DNA of 64,000 nt from Polaromonas jejuensis NBRC 106434 (GTDB lineage Bacteria; Pseudomonadota; Gammaproteobacteria; Burkholderiales; Burkholderiaceae_C). This document shows positions 43,005 to 52,427 of the stretch, in pieces (position 1 is the stretch's first letter; every line of letters starts with the position of its first letter). The position numbers and the translations under genes were made by a program. Location: positions 310,001 to 374,000 of the forward strand of contig NZ_BCYO01000002.1 in the NCBI RefSeq assembly GCF_001598235.1, read 5' to 3'. Below the pieces are notes generated by a model. That model had not been told where the DNA came from. It made no database searches and worked only from the letters and a program-made list of their open reading frames with translations.

Positions 43005-44812
43005 GATAAAGCTCCTTCTTCAGCCGTCAGCGCGCGCTCGCGCATGCCGGCAAACAATCCCCGTCCCATGCCAATGCCGTTGCGCTGGCGCAATTCGGCC
43101 GGCATGACATCCAATGGTCGCGCAGCCCATTCGGCCTGCGCGACCAACACCTGCAACTCGCCCGTGAGCGCGTCCACGCGGATCAGGTCACCATCGCGGA
43201 CCTTGGCCAGCGGGCCGCCCGCGGCGGCCTCCGGCGACACATGAATGGCGGCCGGCACCTTGCCCGAGGCGCCGCTCATGCGGCCATCGGTCACCAGTGC
43301 CACCTTGAAGCCCTTGCCCTGCAACACCGCCAGCGGCGGCGTGAGCTTGTGCAGCTCCGGCATGCCGTTGGCCTGCGGGCCTTGCCAGCGCACCACGCAC
43401 ACCACATCGCATTCCAGCTCGCCGGCACTGAAGGCCAGCTGCAAGTCCTCCTGCGAATCGAAAACGCGGGCGGGCGCTTCGACCACATGCCGGTCATCGG
43501 GCACGGCAGACACCTTGATCACGCTGCGGCCCAGATTGCCCTGCAGCAGCTTGAGCCCGCCGGTGGGGCTGAACGGATGGGCGACGGGACGCACAATGGT
43601 TTCGTCTTTGGAGTCGCCCGCGTCATGCCAGGCCAGCGACGCGCCAGCCAGCGCCGGCTCACGCGTGTAGTCGCGAATGCCGCCTTCACGCACCGTCAGC
43701 ACGTCTTCGTGCATGAAACCGGCGTCCAGCAATTCACGAATCACCAGCCCGGTGCCGCCCGCGGCCTGGAACTGGTTCACGTCGGCGCTGCCGTTGGGAT
43801 AGACATGCGTCAGCAAGGGCACGACATCGGACAGGGCCGAAAAATCATTCCAGTCAATCACGATGCCCGCCGAATGCGCCACCGCCACCCAGTGAATCAG
43901 GTGGTTGGTGGAGCCGCCGGTGGCCAGCAGGGCCACCATGGCATTGACGATGGCCCGCTCATCCACGATCTGCCCAATCGGCGCAAAACGCCTGGACTTG
44001 ATGATGCCCAGCACGGTGCGCGTTGCCTCGCGCGTGAGCTCGTCGCGCAACGCGCCGCCGGGCGCCACAAAGGCGGTGCCGGGCACATGCAGGCCCATGG
44101 CCTCGAGCAGCATCTGGTTGCTGTTGGCCGTGCCGTAAAACGTGCAGGTACCGGGGCTGTGATAGGACTTGAGCTCGGCCTCGAGCAAGCCTTCGCGCCC
44201 CACCAGCCCCTGGGCGGCCTGTTCGCGCACCCTGGCTTTTTCCTTGTTGGCCATGCCTGAGGGCATGGGTCCGGCCGGTACAAACACCGTAGGCAGATGG
44301 CCGAACTGCAGCGCGCCAATCAGCAGGCCCGGCACGATCTTGTCGCACACGCCCAGCATCAGCGCCGCATCGAACATGTCGTGCGACAGCGCCACCGCCG
44401 TGCCCATGGCGATCACATCCCGGCTGAACAGGCTCAGTTCCATGCCGCTGGTGCCCTGCGTGACGCCGTCGCACATGGCGGGCACACCGCCTGCCACTTG
44501 CGCCGTGGCGCCATGCTTGCGGGCTTCGTCCTTGATCAGCGCGGGATAGCTTTGCAGCGGGGTGTGCGCCGACAGCATGTCGTTGTAGGCCGTGACGATG
44601 CCGATGTTGGGCGCGCGCTCGGTCACCACCTTGAAGCGGTCATCCAGCGGCATGCCGGCCACCGCATGCGCCAGGTTGGCGCAGCCCATGCGGTCCATGC
44701 TGGGCGCGCGCGTCAGATCGGCCTGCAATTGGGCCAGGTAGGCGCTGCGCGTGGGACGGCTGCGCTCGGCAATGCGGGCCGTGATGTCTGAAACTGCAGA
44801 GTGAAGAGCCAT
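42995..44812 (-). CDS. edd: phosphogluconate dehydratase
   Basis: This 605-residue IlvD/Edd enzyme dehydrates 6-phosphogluconate to KDPG using a [4Fe-4S] cluster. [20 protein letters not shown] near residue 70 and the GVCDKIVPG motif near 170 are typical of Edd rather than dihydroxyacid dehydratase. It is transcribed with eda. The upstream 198 bp contain several GTAAC/GTTAC half-sites, suggesting a dedicated sugar-acid repressor. Edd is also about 27 residues longer than the dehydratase at 10958, from a different branch of the family. Confidence 0.96.
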   Translation of the reverse strand: MALHSAVSDITARIAERSRPTRSAYLAQLQADLTRAPSMDRMGCANLAHAVAGMPLDDRFKVVTERAPNIGIVTAYNDMLSAHTPLQSYPALIKDEARKHGATAQVAGGVPAMCDGVTQGTSGMELSLFSRDVIAMGTAVALSHDMFDAALMLGVCDKIVPGLLIGALQFGHLPTVFVPAGPMPSGMANKEKARVREQAAQGLVGREGLLEAELKSYHSPGTCTFYGTANSNQMLLEAMGLHVPGTAFVAPGGALRDELTREATRTVLGIIKSRRFAPIGQIVDERAIVNAMVALLATGGSTNHLIHWVAVAHSAGIVIDWNDFSALSDVVPLLTHVYPNGSADVNQFQAAGGTGLVIRELLDAGFMHEDVLTVREGGIRDYTREPALAGASLAWHDAGDSKDETIVRPVAHPFSPTGGLKLLQGNLGRSVIKVSAVPDDRHVVEAPARVFDSQEDLQLAFSAGELECDVVCVVRWQGPQANGMPELHKLTPPLAVLQGKGFKVALVTDGRMSGASGKVPAAIHVSPEAAAGGPLAKVRDGDLIRVDALTGELQVLVAQAEWAARPLDVMPAELRQRNGIGMGRGLFAGMRERALTAEEGALSWM

Positions 44813-44839
44813 GGGTACACCTTATTGCCAGGAGCGGCA

Positions 44840-44854
44840 TGTAACTTTATTACC
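44840..44854. promoter_or_regulatory. HexR-like operator upstream of edd
   Basis: TGTAACTTTATTACC lies 27 bp upstream of the edd start and matches 13 of 15 positions of the HexR consensus TGTARTWWWAYTACA as I recall it. HexR, an RpiR-family repressor responding to KDPG, controls edd-eda in many proteobacteria. No hexR gene is in this window. Confidence 0.45.
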
Positions 44855-44862
44855 GACCTTAT

Positions 44863-44914
44863 GGTAACTGGTAACGGATGCATTTTCCTGCCGCATGGTT
44901 ACTGAGCGGTTACC
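44863..44914. promoter_or_regulatory. cluster of GTAAC half-sites upstream of edd
   Basis: GGTAAC occurs at 44863-44868 and 44870-44875, and inverted copies GGTTAC at 44897-44902 and GGTTACC at 44908-44914. With the GTAAC in the HexR-like site there are five half-sites in 75 bp. LacI-type gluconate repressors bind sites built from GTTACC/GGTAAC, so this may be a second control point. Which protein binds here is unknown. Confidence 0.45.
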
Positions 44915-45010
44915 AAAATCGGCACTCCACTCTTGTGGCGCCCAAACGGGCCGCAGCGGTAAAAGCCTGCCCCGACACTTTGGCCGGAACAGGCCATGCC
45001 GTCGCGGCGC

Positions 45011-45577
45011 TTATTGCAGCCTGATTTCCACGCGCCGTGCTTCAGCGCTGTTGCCACTGTCAGCCATCTGCTCGGGCTTTTTGAGTTCGATCTGCTGCTC
45101 GGCAACGCCCGCCGCCATCAGCGCCTCGCGCACCGCCACCGCACGCTGCTTGGCCAGCGCCGCATTTTGGGCGGCGTTGCCGGTAGCGTCATGAAAACCC
45201 GAGATCACCAGCTTGCGGCCCGACCTGGCGGCTTTGATCAGATCGACCAGCGCTTCGCCAGCGCCCGCGGCAAGGTCGGCCTTGCCGGAGGCGAAGTAGA
45301 ACTTCACCACGCCCTGCTCGACCTTGACGCTGGCCGCATCCGAAGCGGCCTGCGCGATTTGAGCGGCGCTCACGGGCGCCTCTGCGGGCGCCGCACTGGC
45401 CGGCTGGGAAGGCAAAACCGCAGGGACAACGGCGACGCCGGGCGCGGTGGAAACGACGCGGGAGTGACGCAGTTGGTAAACACCAAAGGCGAGAACGCCC
45501 ATCACGATAAACGCGACCAGGCCAAAAACGAGCGTCAAGGCCAGACGCTGCTGACCATCATTGTCCTGAGAAAACAT
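45011..45577 (-). CDS. inner-membrane-anchored OmpA-like (peptidoglycan-binding) protein
   Basis: This 188-residue protein has one N-terminal membrane helix (LALTLVFGLVAFIVMGVLAF, about residues 12-31), an Ala/Pro-rich linker (about 40-75), and an OmpA-like domain (about 80-188). In the latter, VKFYFASGKADL and ISGFHDATGNAAQNAALAKQ match the core, including the Asp and Arg region that holds peptidoglycan. The ATG at 45577 follows AGGAG. It is divergent from the ChaC-like gene. Its exact role is unassigned. Confidence 0.85.
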   Translation of the reverse strand: MFSQDNDGQQRLALTLVFGLVAFIVMGVLAFGVYQLRHSRVVSTAPGVAVVPAVLPSQPASAAPAEAPVSAAQIAQAASDAASVKVEQGVVKFYFASGKADLAAGAGEALVDLIKAARSGRKLVISGFHDATGNAAQNAALAKQRAVAVREALMAAGVAEQQIELKKPEQMADSGNSAEARRVEIRLQ

Positions 45578-45623
45578 CGCCCGACTCCTGTCATGAAAAC
45601 TCAGCGCATTGTAAAGTGCGGCT

Positions 45624-46235
45624 GTGGAAAATTCAGTCAACCCGGACCCTTCTTCCCTGCGCAATCCAGCCCATATGCTGGAGGCGGTCGAGCGCGAGTG
45701 GGGCGGCCAAAGCGATCTGTGGATTTTTGCCTATGCCTCGCTGATCTGGCGGCCCGAATTCGACTTTGCGGAAGAACGCTTTGCCACCCTTCACGGCTAC
45801 CACCGCGCGCTGAAGATGTGGAGCCGCGTCAACCGCGGCACGCCCGAATGCCCCGGCCTGGTGTTCGGCCTGCTGCCCGGCGGCAGCTGCAAGGGCCTGG
45901 TCTTTCGCATCCCGCGGCACCGCGTGGCCGCCGCCCTGCCCGCCTTGTGGGACAGGGAAATGCCCAACGGCGTGTATGACCCGAAATGGTTGCGCTGCCG
46001 GACGGCGTCAGGCCAGGCCAAGGCAGACGTGAAAGCGCTGGCCTTCACGCTGTCAAAGCGCAGCCCCAGCCATACCGGCGTGCTCAGCGAAGACCGGTAC
46101 CGGCAGATTTTTTCAGACTCCTGCGGACGCTACGGCACGACCCGCGATTACGCCCAGCTGACCTACGACAAACTGCGCACCCTGGGCATTGAGGATCACG
46201 CACTGGGTAAGCTGCTCGCGCTGGTCAGCGACTAA
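45624..46235 (+). CDS. gamma-glutamylcyclotransferase (ChaC-like)
   Basis: This 203-residue protein has the ChaC/GGCT hallmark DLWIFAYASLIWRPEFDF near residue 32 and the segment HTGVLSEDRYRQIF. ChaC enzymes split glutathione to 5-oxoproline and Cys-Gly. The start is GTG at 45624; an in-frame ATG at 45675 would be shorter but still precede the domain. It ends in an 11-bp convergent overlap with the MobA-like gene. Confidence 0.88.
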   Translation: MENSVNPDPSSLRNPAHMLEAVEREWGGQSDLWIFAYASLIWRPEFDFAEERFATLHGYHRALKMWSRVNRGTPECPGLVFGLLPGGSCKGLVFRIPRHRVAAALPALWDREMPNGVYDPKWLRCRTASGQAKADVKALAFTLSKRSPSHTGVLSEDRYRQIFSDSCGRYGTTRDYAQLTYDKLRTLGIEDHALGKLLALVSD

Positions 46236-46776
46236 ACAGCATTTCCGCGCGACGCAGGTCGTCCAGCGTGTCAATGTCGGTCACGGTGCCAACGTCATCG
46301 GTCGCCACAAACGCTACTGAATTGATAGCCTCCTGCGCCCGTACTATCTGGGCTGCACCCTGATTTCCCTTTAAAAGCAGGAGCGCTGGGGCGCATGCCG
46401 CCGAAAACCGCACCGGATGCCCGCGCTGGCCCTGGTACAGCGGCACCGTGACCGCACTAGGCGGCGCCAGGGCGATGGTACGCAGGGTTTCGCTACGGAT
46501 GAGGGGCAAATCGGCCGGCAGAATTAACCAGCCTGCAGCATCTCTTGTGGCCCTGACGCCGGCCGCGATGGAATCCCCCATGCCAGGGTTTGCGGCGGCG
46601 GGCAGCACCACATGGTGCGGCAAACCGCTGGCCTGCACGGCATCCAGCACATGGTCGAGCACGCGCTTGCCGGCCAGCAGGGCCTGGAGTTTGTGCACGG
46701 TGCCGCCCGACGCGGCAAAGCGCTCGCCGCGGCCGGCGGCCAGAACAATCACCACGGGAAGACCCGACTGAGGCAT
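46225..46776 (-). CDS. MobA-like nucleotidyltransferase (molybdopterin cytidylyl/guanylyl type)
   Basis: This 183-residue protein has the nucleotide-binding start VVIVLAAGRGERFAASGG and the later AGWLILPADLPLIRSETL, the metal-binding acidic motif of MobA/MocA. It likely attaches CMP or GMP to molybdopterin. Residues in the middle of the C-terminal half (QEAINSVAFVAT) lie on a dispersed repeat copy, so part of its coding sequence came from that element. The ATG at 46776 is used; an upstream frame extension has no support. Confidence 0.85.
   Translation of the reverse strand: MPQSGLPVVIVLAAGRGERFAASGGTVHKLQALLAGKRVLDHVLDAVQASGLPHHVVLPAAANPGMGDSIAAGVRATRDAAGWLILPADLPLIRSETLRTIALAPPSAVTVPLYQGQRGHPVRFSAACAPALLLLKGNQGAAQIVRAQEAINSVAFVATDDVGTVTDIDTLDDLRRAEMLFSR
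46313..46367 (+). repeat. dispersed repeat copy C (inside the MobA-like gene)
   Basis: GCTACTGAATTGATAGC (46313-46329) followed by CTCCTGCGCCCGTACTATCT and GGGCT matches the family without gaps. It lies in coding sequence and keeps the reading frame. Confidence 0.65.
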
Positions 46777-46853
46777 GAAGGAATGATCCGGTAAGGGGAT
46801 GGTGAAGGCGCAGGGGGCGTGATTTCTGCGCTTCAATCTCTATACTCGCAAGT

Positions 46854-47507
46854 ATGTCAGAGCACCTCTCCTCCTCCATCGCCGACCTCCGCAAAAGCTA
46901 TGAGCGCGCCGAGCTCAATGAAGATGCCTCGCAGGCCGATCCCTTGAAGCAGTTCGAGCAGTGGCTGGACGAAGCCATCGCGGCGCAGCTACCGGAACCG
47001 AACGCCATGACGCTGGCCACCGTGGCCAGCAACCTGCGCCCGTCCACCCGCATCGTGCTGGTCAAGGGCTTCGATGAACGCGGCATTGTGTGGTTTACCA
47101 ACTACGACAGCCGCAAGGGTCGGGAACTCGCCGGCAACCCCTATGCGGCGCTGCAGTTCCACTGGGTGGAGCTGGAACGCGTGGTGCGCATCGAAGGCGT
47201 GGTGGAAAAAGTCTCGGCCGAAGAAAGCGATGCCTACTACAACAGCCGGCCGCTGGACTCCCGCATTGGCGCCTGGGCCAGCCCGCAAAGCGAAGTGATC
47301 ACCAGCCGCAGCGTGCTGGTGGCCAATGCGGCCAAGTACGGCGCGAAATTTTTATTGCAGCCGCCGCGCCCACCGCATTGGGGGGGTTACCGCCTCAAGC
47401 CCGACAACTGGCAGTTCTGGCAGGGCCGCAAAAGCCGCTTGCATGACCGGCTGCGCTATACGCTGCAGGCCGACGCCAGCTGGTTGCGCGAGCGCCTGGC
47501 GCCCTAA
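46854..47507 (+). CDS. pdxH: pyridoxamine 5'-phosphate oxidase
   Basis: This 217-residue FMN enzyme makes pyridoxal 5'-phosphate. Signature segments are [20 protein letters not shown], the phosphate- and FMN-binding [15 protein letters not shown] and the terminal WLRERLAP. Its length matches the family. It is convergent with folK, and the stops overlap by four bases. Confidence 0.96.
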   Translation: MSEHLSSSIADLRKSYERAELNEDASQADPLKQFEQWLDEAIAAQLPEPNAMTLATVASNLRPSTRIVLVKGFDERGIVWFTNYDSRKGRELAGNPYAALQFHWVELERVVRIEGVVEKVSAEESDAYYNSRPLDSRIGAWASPQSEVITSRSVLVANAAKYGAKFLLQPPRPPHWGGYRLKPDNWQFWQGRKSRLHDRLRYTLQADASWLRERLAP

Positions 47508-48043
47508 GCAGCCAGCGGCCCCAGCCGCGTTATGGCCTGGTGACTAACCGCCTCGAGCTGTTCGGCGCTCACCTGGTCCGGGGCAATTTCAGCCAGCGGC
47601 ACCAGCACAAACGCCCGCTGCGTCATGCGCGGGTGCGGCAGCGTGAGGCGCGCGGAGTCCATCCGGGCGCTGCCATACAAAAGCAAATCCAGATCCAGGG
47701 TGCGCGGCGCATTGCGGTAAGGCCTTTCGCGCCCGGCTTGCTGCTCCAGTTGCTGCAACTGGTCCAGCAGCGCGGGCGCGCTCAGGCCGGTTTCCAGCGC
47801 CACTACGGCATTGAAATAGTCGGCCCCCGGCGCCCGAAGCTCGCTGCCTGAATCGGTGTCCAATGGCGCGGTTTTATAAAGACTCGACGCTTGCCGGACC
47901 TGCGTGAGCGGCAACTGCTGCATGGCCCTGAGCGCCTGCCGCAGCGCCGCCACGGCATCGCCCAGATTGGCCCCCAGGGCAACGTAGGCGCTCACCCAGC
48001 CGGGATGGCTGGCGGCGTCAGGCGCAGGCTCGCCCTTGTGCAT
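47504..48043 (-). CDS. folK: 2-amino-4-hydroxy-6-hydroxymethyldihydropteridine diphosphokinase
   Basis: This 179-residue folate enzyme transfers pyrophosphate from ATP to hydroxymethyldihydropterin. It shows [10 protein letters not shown] at the N-terminus and [14 protein letters not shown] near residue 112, the latter bearing the metal-binding Asp residues. It follows pcnB by 14 bp on the minus strand, the usual pcnB-folK operon. Confidence 0.95.
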   Translation of the reverse strand: MHKGEPAPDAASHPGWVSAYVALGANLGDAVAALRQALRAMQQLPLTQVRQASSLYKTAPLDTDSGSELRAPGADYFNAVVALETGLSAPALLDQLQQLEQQAGRERPYRNAPRTLDLDLLLYGSARMDSARLTLPHPRMTQRAFVLVPLAEIAPDQVSAEQLEAVSHQAITRLGPLAA

Positions 48044-48057
48044 GACCGTTACCCGCC

Positions 48058-49659
48058 TCAGGCGTTGGATGCATCCGGCGAAGGCTGGTCGCCCGCGCCT
48101 TCTGCCGCGGCGCGGTTCACGGGTTTACGGCGCCGGCGGCGCTTTTTGGCCGGGGCCGCCTCGCCAGTCTCTGCAGAGTTCTCGGCCAGTTCATGCGTGG
48201 TGCGCACAGCCGGTGAACGGCCGGCCTCCGCATCCGTCCGCTTCACGCGAACCCGGGCTTGCTGCGGTTTTTGCAATTGCGCCTGGCGCACCGCTTCGAT
48301 CATGGCATGACGTTCATCGTCATAGGCGGTGCTGAATTTTTCCCACCACTCGGCCAGCTCGGTATCCACCTCACCGGTCTGCGCACGCAGGCGCAGGAAG
48401 TCAAAGCCGGCACGAAAGCGCGGCTGCTCCAGCAGCGAGTACGGCGCGCTGCCCACGCGCTTTTCAAAGCGCGGCTGCATGGTCCAGATCTCGCGCATGT
48501 CGGTGCCCAGCTTGCCGCGGCCCGAGACATCGCCAATCTTGGCGTTGAAGGCATCGTCAATGGCATCCTGCAGCGCCGGCATGAGATGCTCGCCGCGCTT
48601 TCTGCGCTGCTCCCAGCCGGTGCGCACATCGGACCACAGCACGCAGGACAGCAAAAAGCTGGGCGCCACCGGCTTGCCCTCGCCAACGCGGCGGTCGGTG
48701 TCTTTCAGCGCGAGGTTCAGGAAGGGCTCGTGGGCAGCGTCCACCACCACGTCGAGCAGCGGGTAAATGCCGGTGCCCAGGCCCAGGGTCTTGAGCTGCT
48801 CGATGCTGGCCAGCGCATGGCCGGTTTGCAGCAGCTTGAGCATTTCATCAAACAGGCGCGACTGCGGCACGTCGGCCAGCAGGCCGCGCATCTCGCGCAG
48901 CGGGGCGGCGGTTTTCTCTTCAAACTGGAAGCCCAACGCGCTGAGCTTGGCGCCAAAGCGCACGGCGCGGATGATGCGCACCGGGTCTTCACGGTAACGC
49001 ACGGCCGGGTTGCCAATCATGCGGATGATTTTTTTCTTGGCGTCGCGTATGCCGTGGTGGTAGTCGACCACGATCTGCGTTTCCGGGTCGTAGTACATCG
49101 CATTGATGGTGAAGTCGCGGCGCGCGGCGTCTTCTTCCATCGGACCCCAGACGTTGTCGCGCAGCACCCGGCCCGACGCATCGACGGCATGCTTCATGCC
49201 GGCGAGCTCGCTCTTGCTGGTGCGCTCGTTGCCGCCCACCTGGCTTGCCTGGCTGCTGTCCAGATGGGCACGGAAGGTCGAGACCTCGATGACCTCATGC
49301 TCGCGGCCGCGGCCATAAATCACGTGGACGATGCGAAAGCGCCGGCCAATGATGAAGGCCCGGCGGAACAGGGACTTGACCTGCTCGGGCGTGGCATCGG
49401 TGGCCACATCGAAGTCCTTGGGGCGCAGGCCGACCAGCAGGTCGCGCACGGCGCCGCCCACGATGTAGGCCTCAAAGCCGGCCTGCTTGAGGGTGTGCAC
49501 CACATCCATGGCGCGCTCATCGACCAGTTGGGGGTCGATCCCGTGTTCCTTGTGGCCTATGTCCTGGCGTTTGCCGAAGGGTGATTTTTTGGCCCGTTTG
49601 GAGCCGGACTCCGTGCTGTCTGATTTGCCAAACAGCTTGTCGATAAATTTTTTGATCAT
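48058..49659 (-). CDS. pcnB: poly(A) polymerase I
   Basis: This 533-residue polymerase adds 3' poly(A) tails to RNA. IVGGAVRDLLVGLRPKDFDV (about residues 66-85) holds the nucleotidyltransferase motif with the catalytic Asp residues of DFDVATDA. The C-terminal tail (about residues 450-533) contains KKRRRRRK and is low complexity. It is followed 14 bp later by folK. The length is slightly above E. coli PcnB because of the tail. Confidence 0.95.
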   Translation of the reverse strand: MIKKFIDKLFGKSDSTESGSKRAKKSPFGKRQDIGHKEHGIDPQLVDERAMDVVHTLKQAGFEAYIVGGAVRDLLVGLRPKDFDVATDATPEQVKSLFRRAFIIGRRFRIVHVIYGRGREHEVIEVSTFRAHLDSSQASQVGGNERTSKSELAGMKHAVDASGRVLRDNVWGPMEEDAARRDFTINAMYYDPETQIVVDYHHGIRDAKKKIIRMIGNPAVRYREDPVRIIRAVRFGAKLSALGFQFEEKTAAPLREMRGLLADVPQSRLFDEMLKLLQTGHALASIEQLKTLGLGTGIYPLLDVVVDAAHEPFLNLALKDTDRRVGEGKPVAPSFLLSCVLWSDVRTGWEQRRKRGEHLMPALQDAIDDAFNAKIGDVSGRGKLGTDMREIWTMQPRFEKRVGSAPYSLLEQPRFRAGFDFLRLRAQTGEVDTELAEWWEKFSTAYDDERHAMIEAVRQAQLQKPQQARVRVKRTDAEAGRSPAVRTTHELAENSAETGEAAPAKKRRRRRKPVNRAAAEGAGDQPSPDASNA

Positions 49660-49755
49660 GATCTTCTGAAACTATGCGGGACAGACCGCGCCGCCCCCGC
49701 CCGATGAACACGGGAAGGCCGCCGCTGTGTGGCAAAAAGCGCTGTCCCCAGCTGG

Positions 49756-50484
49756 CTAAAACAGGTCAAGTATGCGCCATCCGCGCTCGGTGGCCAGCGC
49801 ACGCAGGCGCTCGTCCGGGTTGGTGGCGACCGGATGCGTGGCTTTTTCGAGCAGCGCCAGGTCGTTCATGGAGTCGGTGTAAAAGGTGGTTTCCACATCG
49901 TCCCAGCTCAAGCCGCGGGCCGCCAGCCATTGTTCCATGCGCGTGACCTTGCCCTCGCGGGCCGAAGGCGTACCCCTGATTTCACCGGTGAGATTGCCCT
50001 GGGCGTCCCGCTCAAGCTCCACCGCAATCAGCTCGCTGACGCCAAAGGCCTGGGCAATCGGCCGGGTCACGAACTCATTGGTGGCGGTGACTATCACCAG
50101 CTCATCACCGGCCGCGCGGTGCTGTTCGACCAGCGCCCGCGCCTGCCTTGTGATGGTTTTCAGCACCACTTCGCCCATGAATCGGGCGTGAGCAGCTATC
50201 GAATTGGTAGCACCCTGCTCGCGTATGGCTTGCGTGGCGAACCGCACATAGTCGTGAATATCGAGCGTTCCGGCCCGGTAATGGGCAAAAAATTCGGCGT
50301 TGCGGCGCTTGAATTCGGTGGCGTCGCACCAGCCCAGCGCGATGGTGAACTCACCCCACTCATAGTCCGAATCGATAGGAATCAGGGTGTGGTCAAGATC
50401 GAACAAGGCCAGCCTGGTACGAGCCGCCCCGGCTTTTTCCGCCTGCCCCGCACCCGCTTTGTCAGCATTCACCTGAACTGTCAT
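49756..50484 (-). CDS. HAD-IB family phosphatase (SerB-like)
   Basis: This 242-residue phosphatase has the HAD nucleophile motif RLALFDLDHTL with Asp29 and Asp31, and the later FYTDSMNDLALLEKA that holds the metal-binding Asp pair. Members of this HAD-IB subgroup hydrolyse phosphoserine-like or other small phosphates. Its first four bases overlap the end of hda. A dispersed repeat copy lies inside (ATNSIAAHA). The substrate is unassigned. Confidence 0.88.
   Translation of the reverse strand: MTVQVNADKAGAGQAEKAGAARTRLALFDLDHTLIPIDSDYEWGEFTIALGWCDATEFKRRNAEFFAHYRAGTLDIHDYVRFATQAIREQGATNSIAAHARFMGEVVLKTITRQARALVEQHRAAGDELVIVTATNEFVTRPIAQAFGVSELIAVELERDAQGNLTGEIRGTPSAREGKVTRMEQWLAARGLSWDDVETTFYTDSMNDLALLEKATHPVATNPDERLRALATERGWRILDLF
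50195..50249 (+). repeat. dispersed repeat copy G (inside the HAD gene)
   Basis: GCTATCGAATTGGTAGC (50195-50211) followed by ACCCTGCTCGCGTA resembles copy C closely in the head and the first 14 tail bases, but the GGGCT part is not kept. This is the weakest copy. Confidence 0.4.
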
Positions 50485-51167
50485 TCACTCTCCAACATGG
50501 ATTTAAGCAGCGGGACCGTGATGGCCCGCTTGGTCTGCAGGGCATAGCCGTCCAGCTTGTCCAGCAACTGCATGAGGCTTCCGAGGTCGCGCGAAAAGCG
50601 CGTCAGCATGAAGTCCATGACCTCGTCGCTCAGAAACACGCCGCGCGCCTCGGCCTCGCCGCGCAACACGGCGCGGCGCTCCGGATCGCTCAGGGCCTGC
50701 AGCGCGAACACATGGCCCCAGCCCAGGCGGGTGCGCAGGTCTTCGCGCAGGGGCAGATCGGCAGGCGGCACATCGCCAGCCGCCAGCACCCAGCGCGGGT
50801 GGCCATCGTCGGTGCTCAGCGCATTGACAAACCAGTTGAAGGCGGCCCGCTGCTGCACCGCCGTGTAGAGGTGGCAGTCGTCCAGAATCACCACGGACCA
50901 GGCCTCGTTGAACTCGGGCGGCTCCAGCATGGAGGCATCCATCCAGCCGCTCAAGGCCCCCTGCGCGCGCAAGGCTTCGGCGACCGCCTTGAGCAAATGG
51001 GTCTTGCCGCTGGCCGATTCGCCCCAGAGATAGGTCGGCACCGGCGAGCGCAGCGGGTTGCCGGCCCAAAGTTCAAGGTGCCTGACCGCCGCCTCGTTCG
51101 GCCCGCTGAAGAAATTGGCAAACGTGGGGTCGGATGCCAGCCCGATATCCAGTGCGAGTTGTTTCAT
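50481..51167 (-). CDS. hda: DnaA regulatory inactivator Hda
   Basis: This 228-residue AAA+ protein is DnaA-like and stimulates ATP hydrolysis by DnaA after replication starts. MKQLALDIGLASDPTFANFF at the N-terminus contains the clamp-binding QLALD, and LWGESASGKTHLLKAV is the Walker A. The start at 51167 puts QLALD at residues 3-7 as expected. It overlaps the HAD gene by four bases and lies 16 bp after the AI-2E permease, the conserved beta-proteobacterial order. Confidence 0.93.
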   Translation of the reverse strand: MKQLALDIGLASDPTFANFFSGPNEAAVRHLELWAGNPLRSPVPTYLWGESASGKTHLLKAVAEALRAQGALSGWMDASMLEPPEFNEAWSVVILDDCHLYTAVQQRAAFNWFVNALSTDDGHPRWVLAAGDVPPADLPLREDLRTRLGWGHVFALQALSDPERRAVLRGEAEARGVFLSDEVMDFMLTRFSRDLGSLMQLLDKLDGYALQTKRAITVPLLKSMLESE

Positions 51168-51183
51168 GCCTGTCTCTGCCTCC

Positions 51184-52254
51184 TCACCCCTGGTACAGCC
51201 GGCTGGCCATATAGCTGGCCCGCAGACGGCGAATGCCGACCAGCAGCACCGCGCTGGCGGGCAAGGCAATCAGCACGCCGAGAAAACCAAACAGCTGGCC
51301 GAAGGCCAGCAGCGCAAAAATCGCGGCCAGCGGATGCAGGCCGATGCGCTCGCCCACCAGCCGCGGGGTCAGGTAAAAACTCTCGCCCAGCTGCCCGGCG
51401 CCATAGACACCGGCGACCACCAGCAGGCCGTACAGGCTGCCGAATTGCAGCACCCCGGCCAAAAGCGCCAGAATCAGGCCCAGGCCAAAGCCCAGATAGG
51501 GAATGAAGAAGGCCAGGCCGGTGAACACGCCGACCGGCACGGCCAGGTCAAATCCGAACAGCGTCAGCGCCACACTGAAATAGACCGCCAGCACCCCCAT
51601 CACCAGCAGTTGGCCGTGCAGGTACTGGCCGAGCACCGAATCGGCCTCCTCCATGAAGCTGTCAAACAGGGCGCGCAGTTTAGGCGGCACGAGTTCCATC
51701 AGCATGGCCACAAAACGGTCCCAGTCCTTGAGCAGGAAAAACAGCGCCACCGGAATCAGCACCACATTGCCGACGATGGCCAGCGCCACGCTGCCGCCCA
51801 GCTTGAGCGAGGACATGACCGAGCCGAAAGCCTCCTCGAAATTGGCATTGAGGTACTTGACGACAAAGACCTTGATGCTGGCGACGTCCAGCGACACCTT
51901 GAGGCCGAACTGCGCCAGCCAGGGCCCGAGCTTATGGTTGAGCCGGTCGGCCAGCAGCGGCAGCTGTTCGCGCAGCAAAGGCAGTTCCTTGGCGAAAATC
52001 GGCACCACCAGCAGCAAAATGGACAGCAAGATCAGCACGAACAGCGTTTCAACGATCAGGACGGCCAGCACGCGCGGCATTCTGCCCCGGCCCAGCGCAT
52101 CCAGCTTGTCCACCACCGGTGTCAGTGCATAGGCCAGCACGGCCGCCACGGCAAAGGGCGTCAGTACCGGCCCCAGAGACCACAGCGCCAGCATCACCAG
52201 CGCGGCGATCAGACACCAGGCGGCGGTGCTTTTTTGGGTAGAAGTAAATTGCAT
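51184..52254 (-). CDS. AI-2E family transporter (PerM/YdiK type)
   Basis: This 356-residue membrane protein has about seven to eight hydrophobic segments arranged as in the AI-2E/PerM family, with VGVFTGLAFFIPYLGFGLGL near residue 240 as the conserved loop. It is adjacent to hda, as is common. The substrate is not known; the family name reflects one member only. Confidence 0.88.
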   Translation of the reverse strand: MQFTSTQKSTAAWCLIAALVMLALWSLGPVLTPFAVAAVLAYALTPVVDKLDALGRGRMPRVLAVLIVETLFVLILLSILLLVVPIFAKELPLLREQLPLLADRLNHKLGPWLAQFGLKVSLDVASIKVFVVKYLNANFEEAFGSVMSSLKLGGSVALAIVGNVVLIPVALFFLLKDWDRFVAMLMELVPPKLRALFDSFMEEADSVLGQYLHGQLLVMGVLAVYFSVALTLFGFDLAVPVGVFTGLAFFIPYLGFGLGLILALLAGVLQFGSLYGLLVVAGVYGAGQLGESFYLTPRLVGERIGLHPLAAIFALLAFGQLFGFLGVLIALPASAVLLVGIRRLRASYMASRLYQG

Positions 52255-52427
52255 ACAGCCTTGGGTGAGCTTGCCGGAGTCAACCCGGAACAGGCCCCAG
52301 GGGTGGAGCCTTTAGAATCTAAGGTTGAATTCTATCGGGCTTGCAGGGCTGCTCCAGACCGCAAGCGGCCCGATAGAGCGCCGCCCAACGCCCTCACCGC
52401 ACCCCATCGCATAAAAGCCCCGACACC

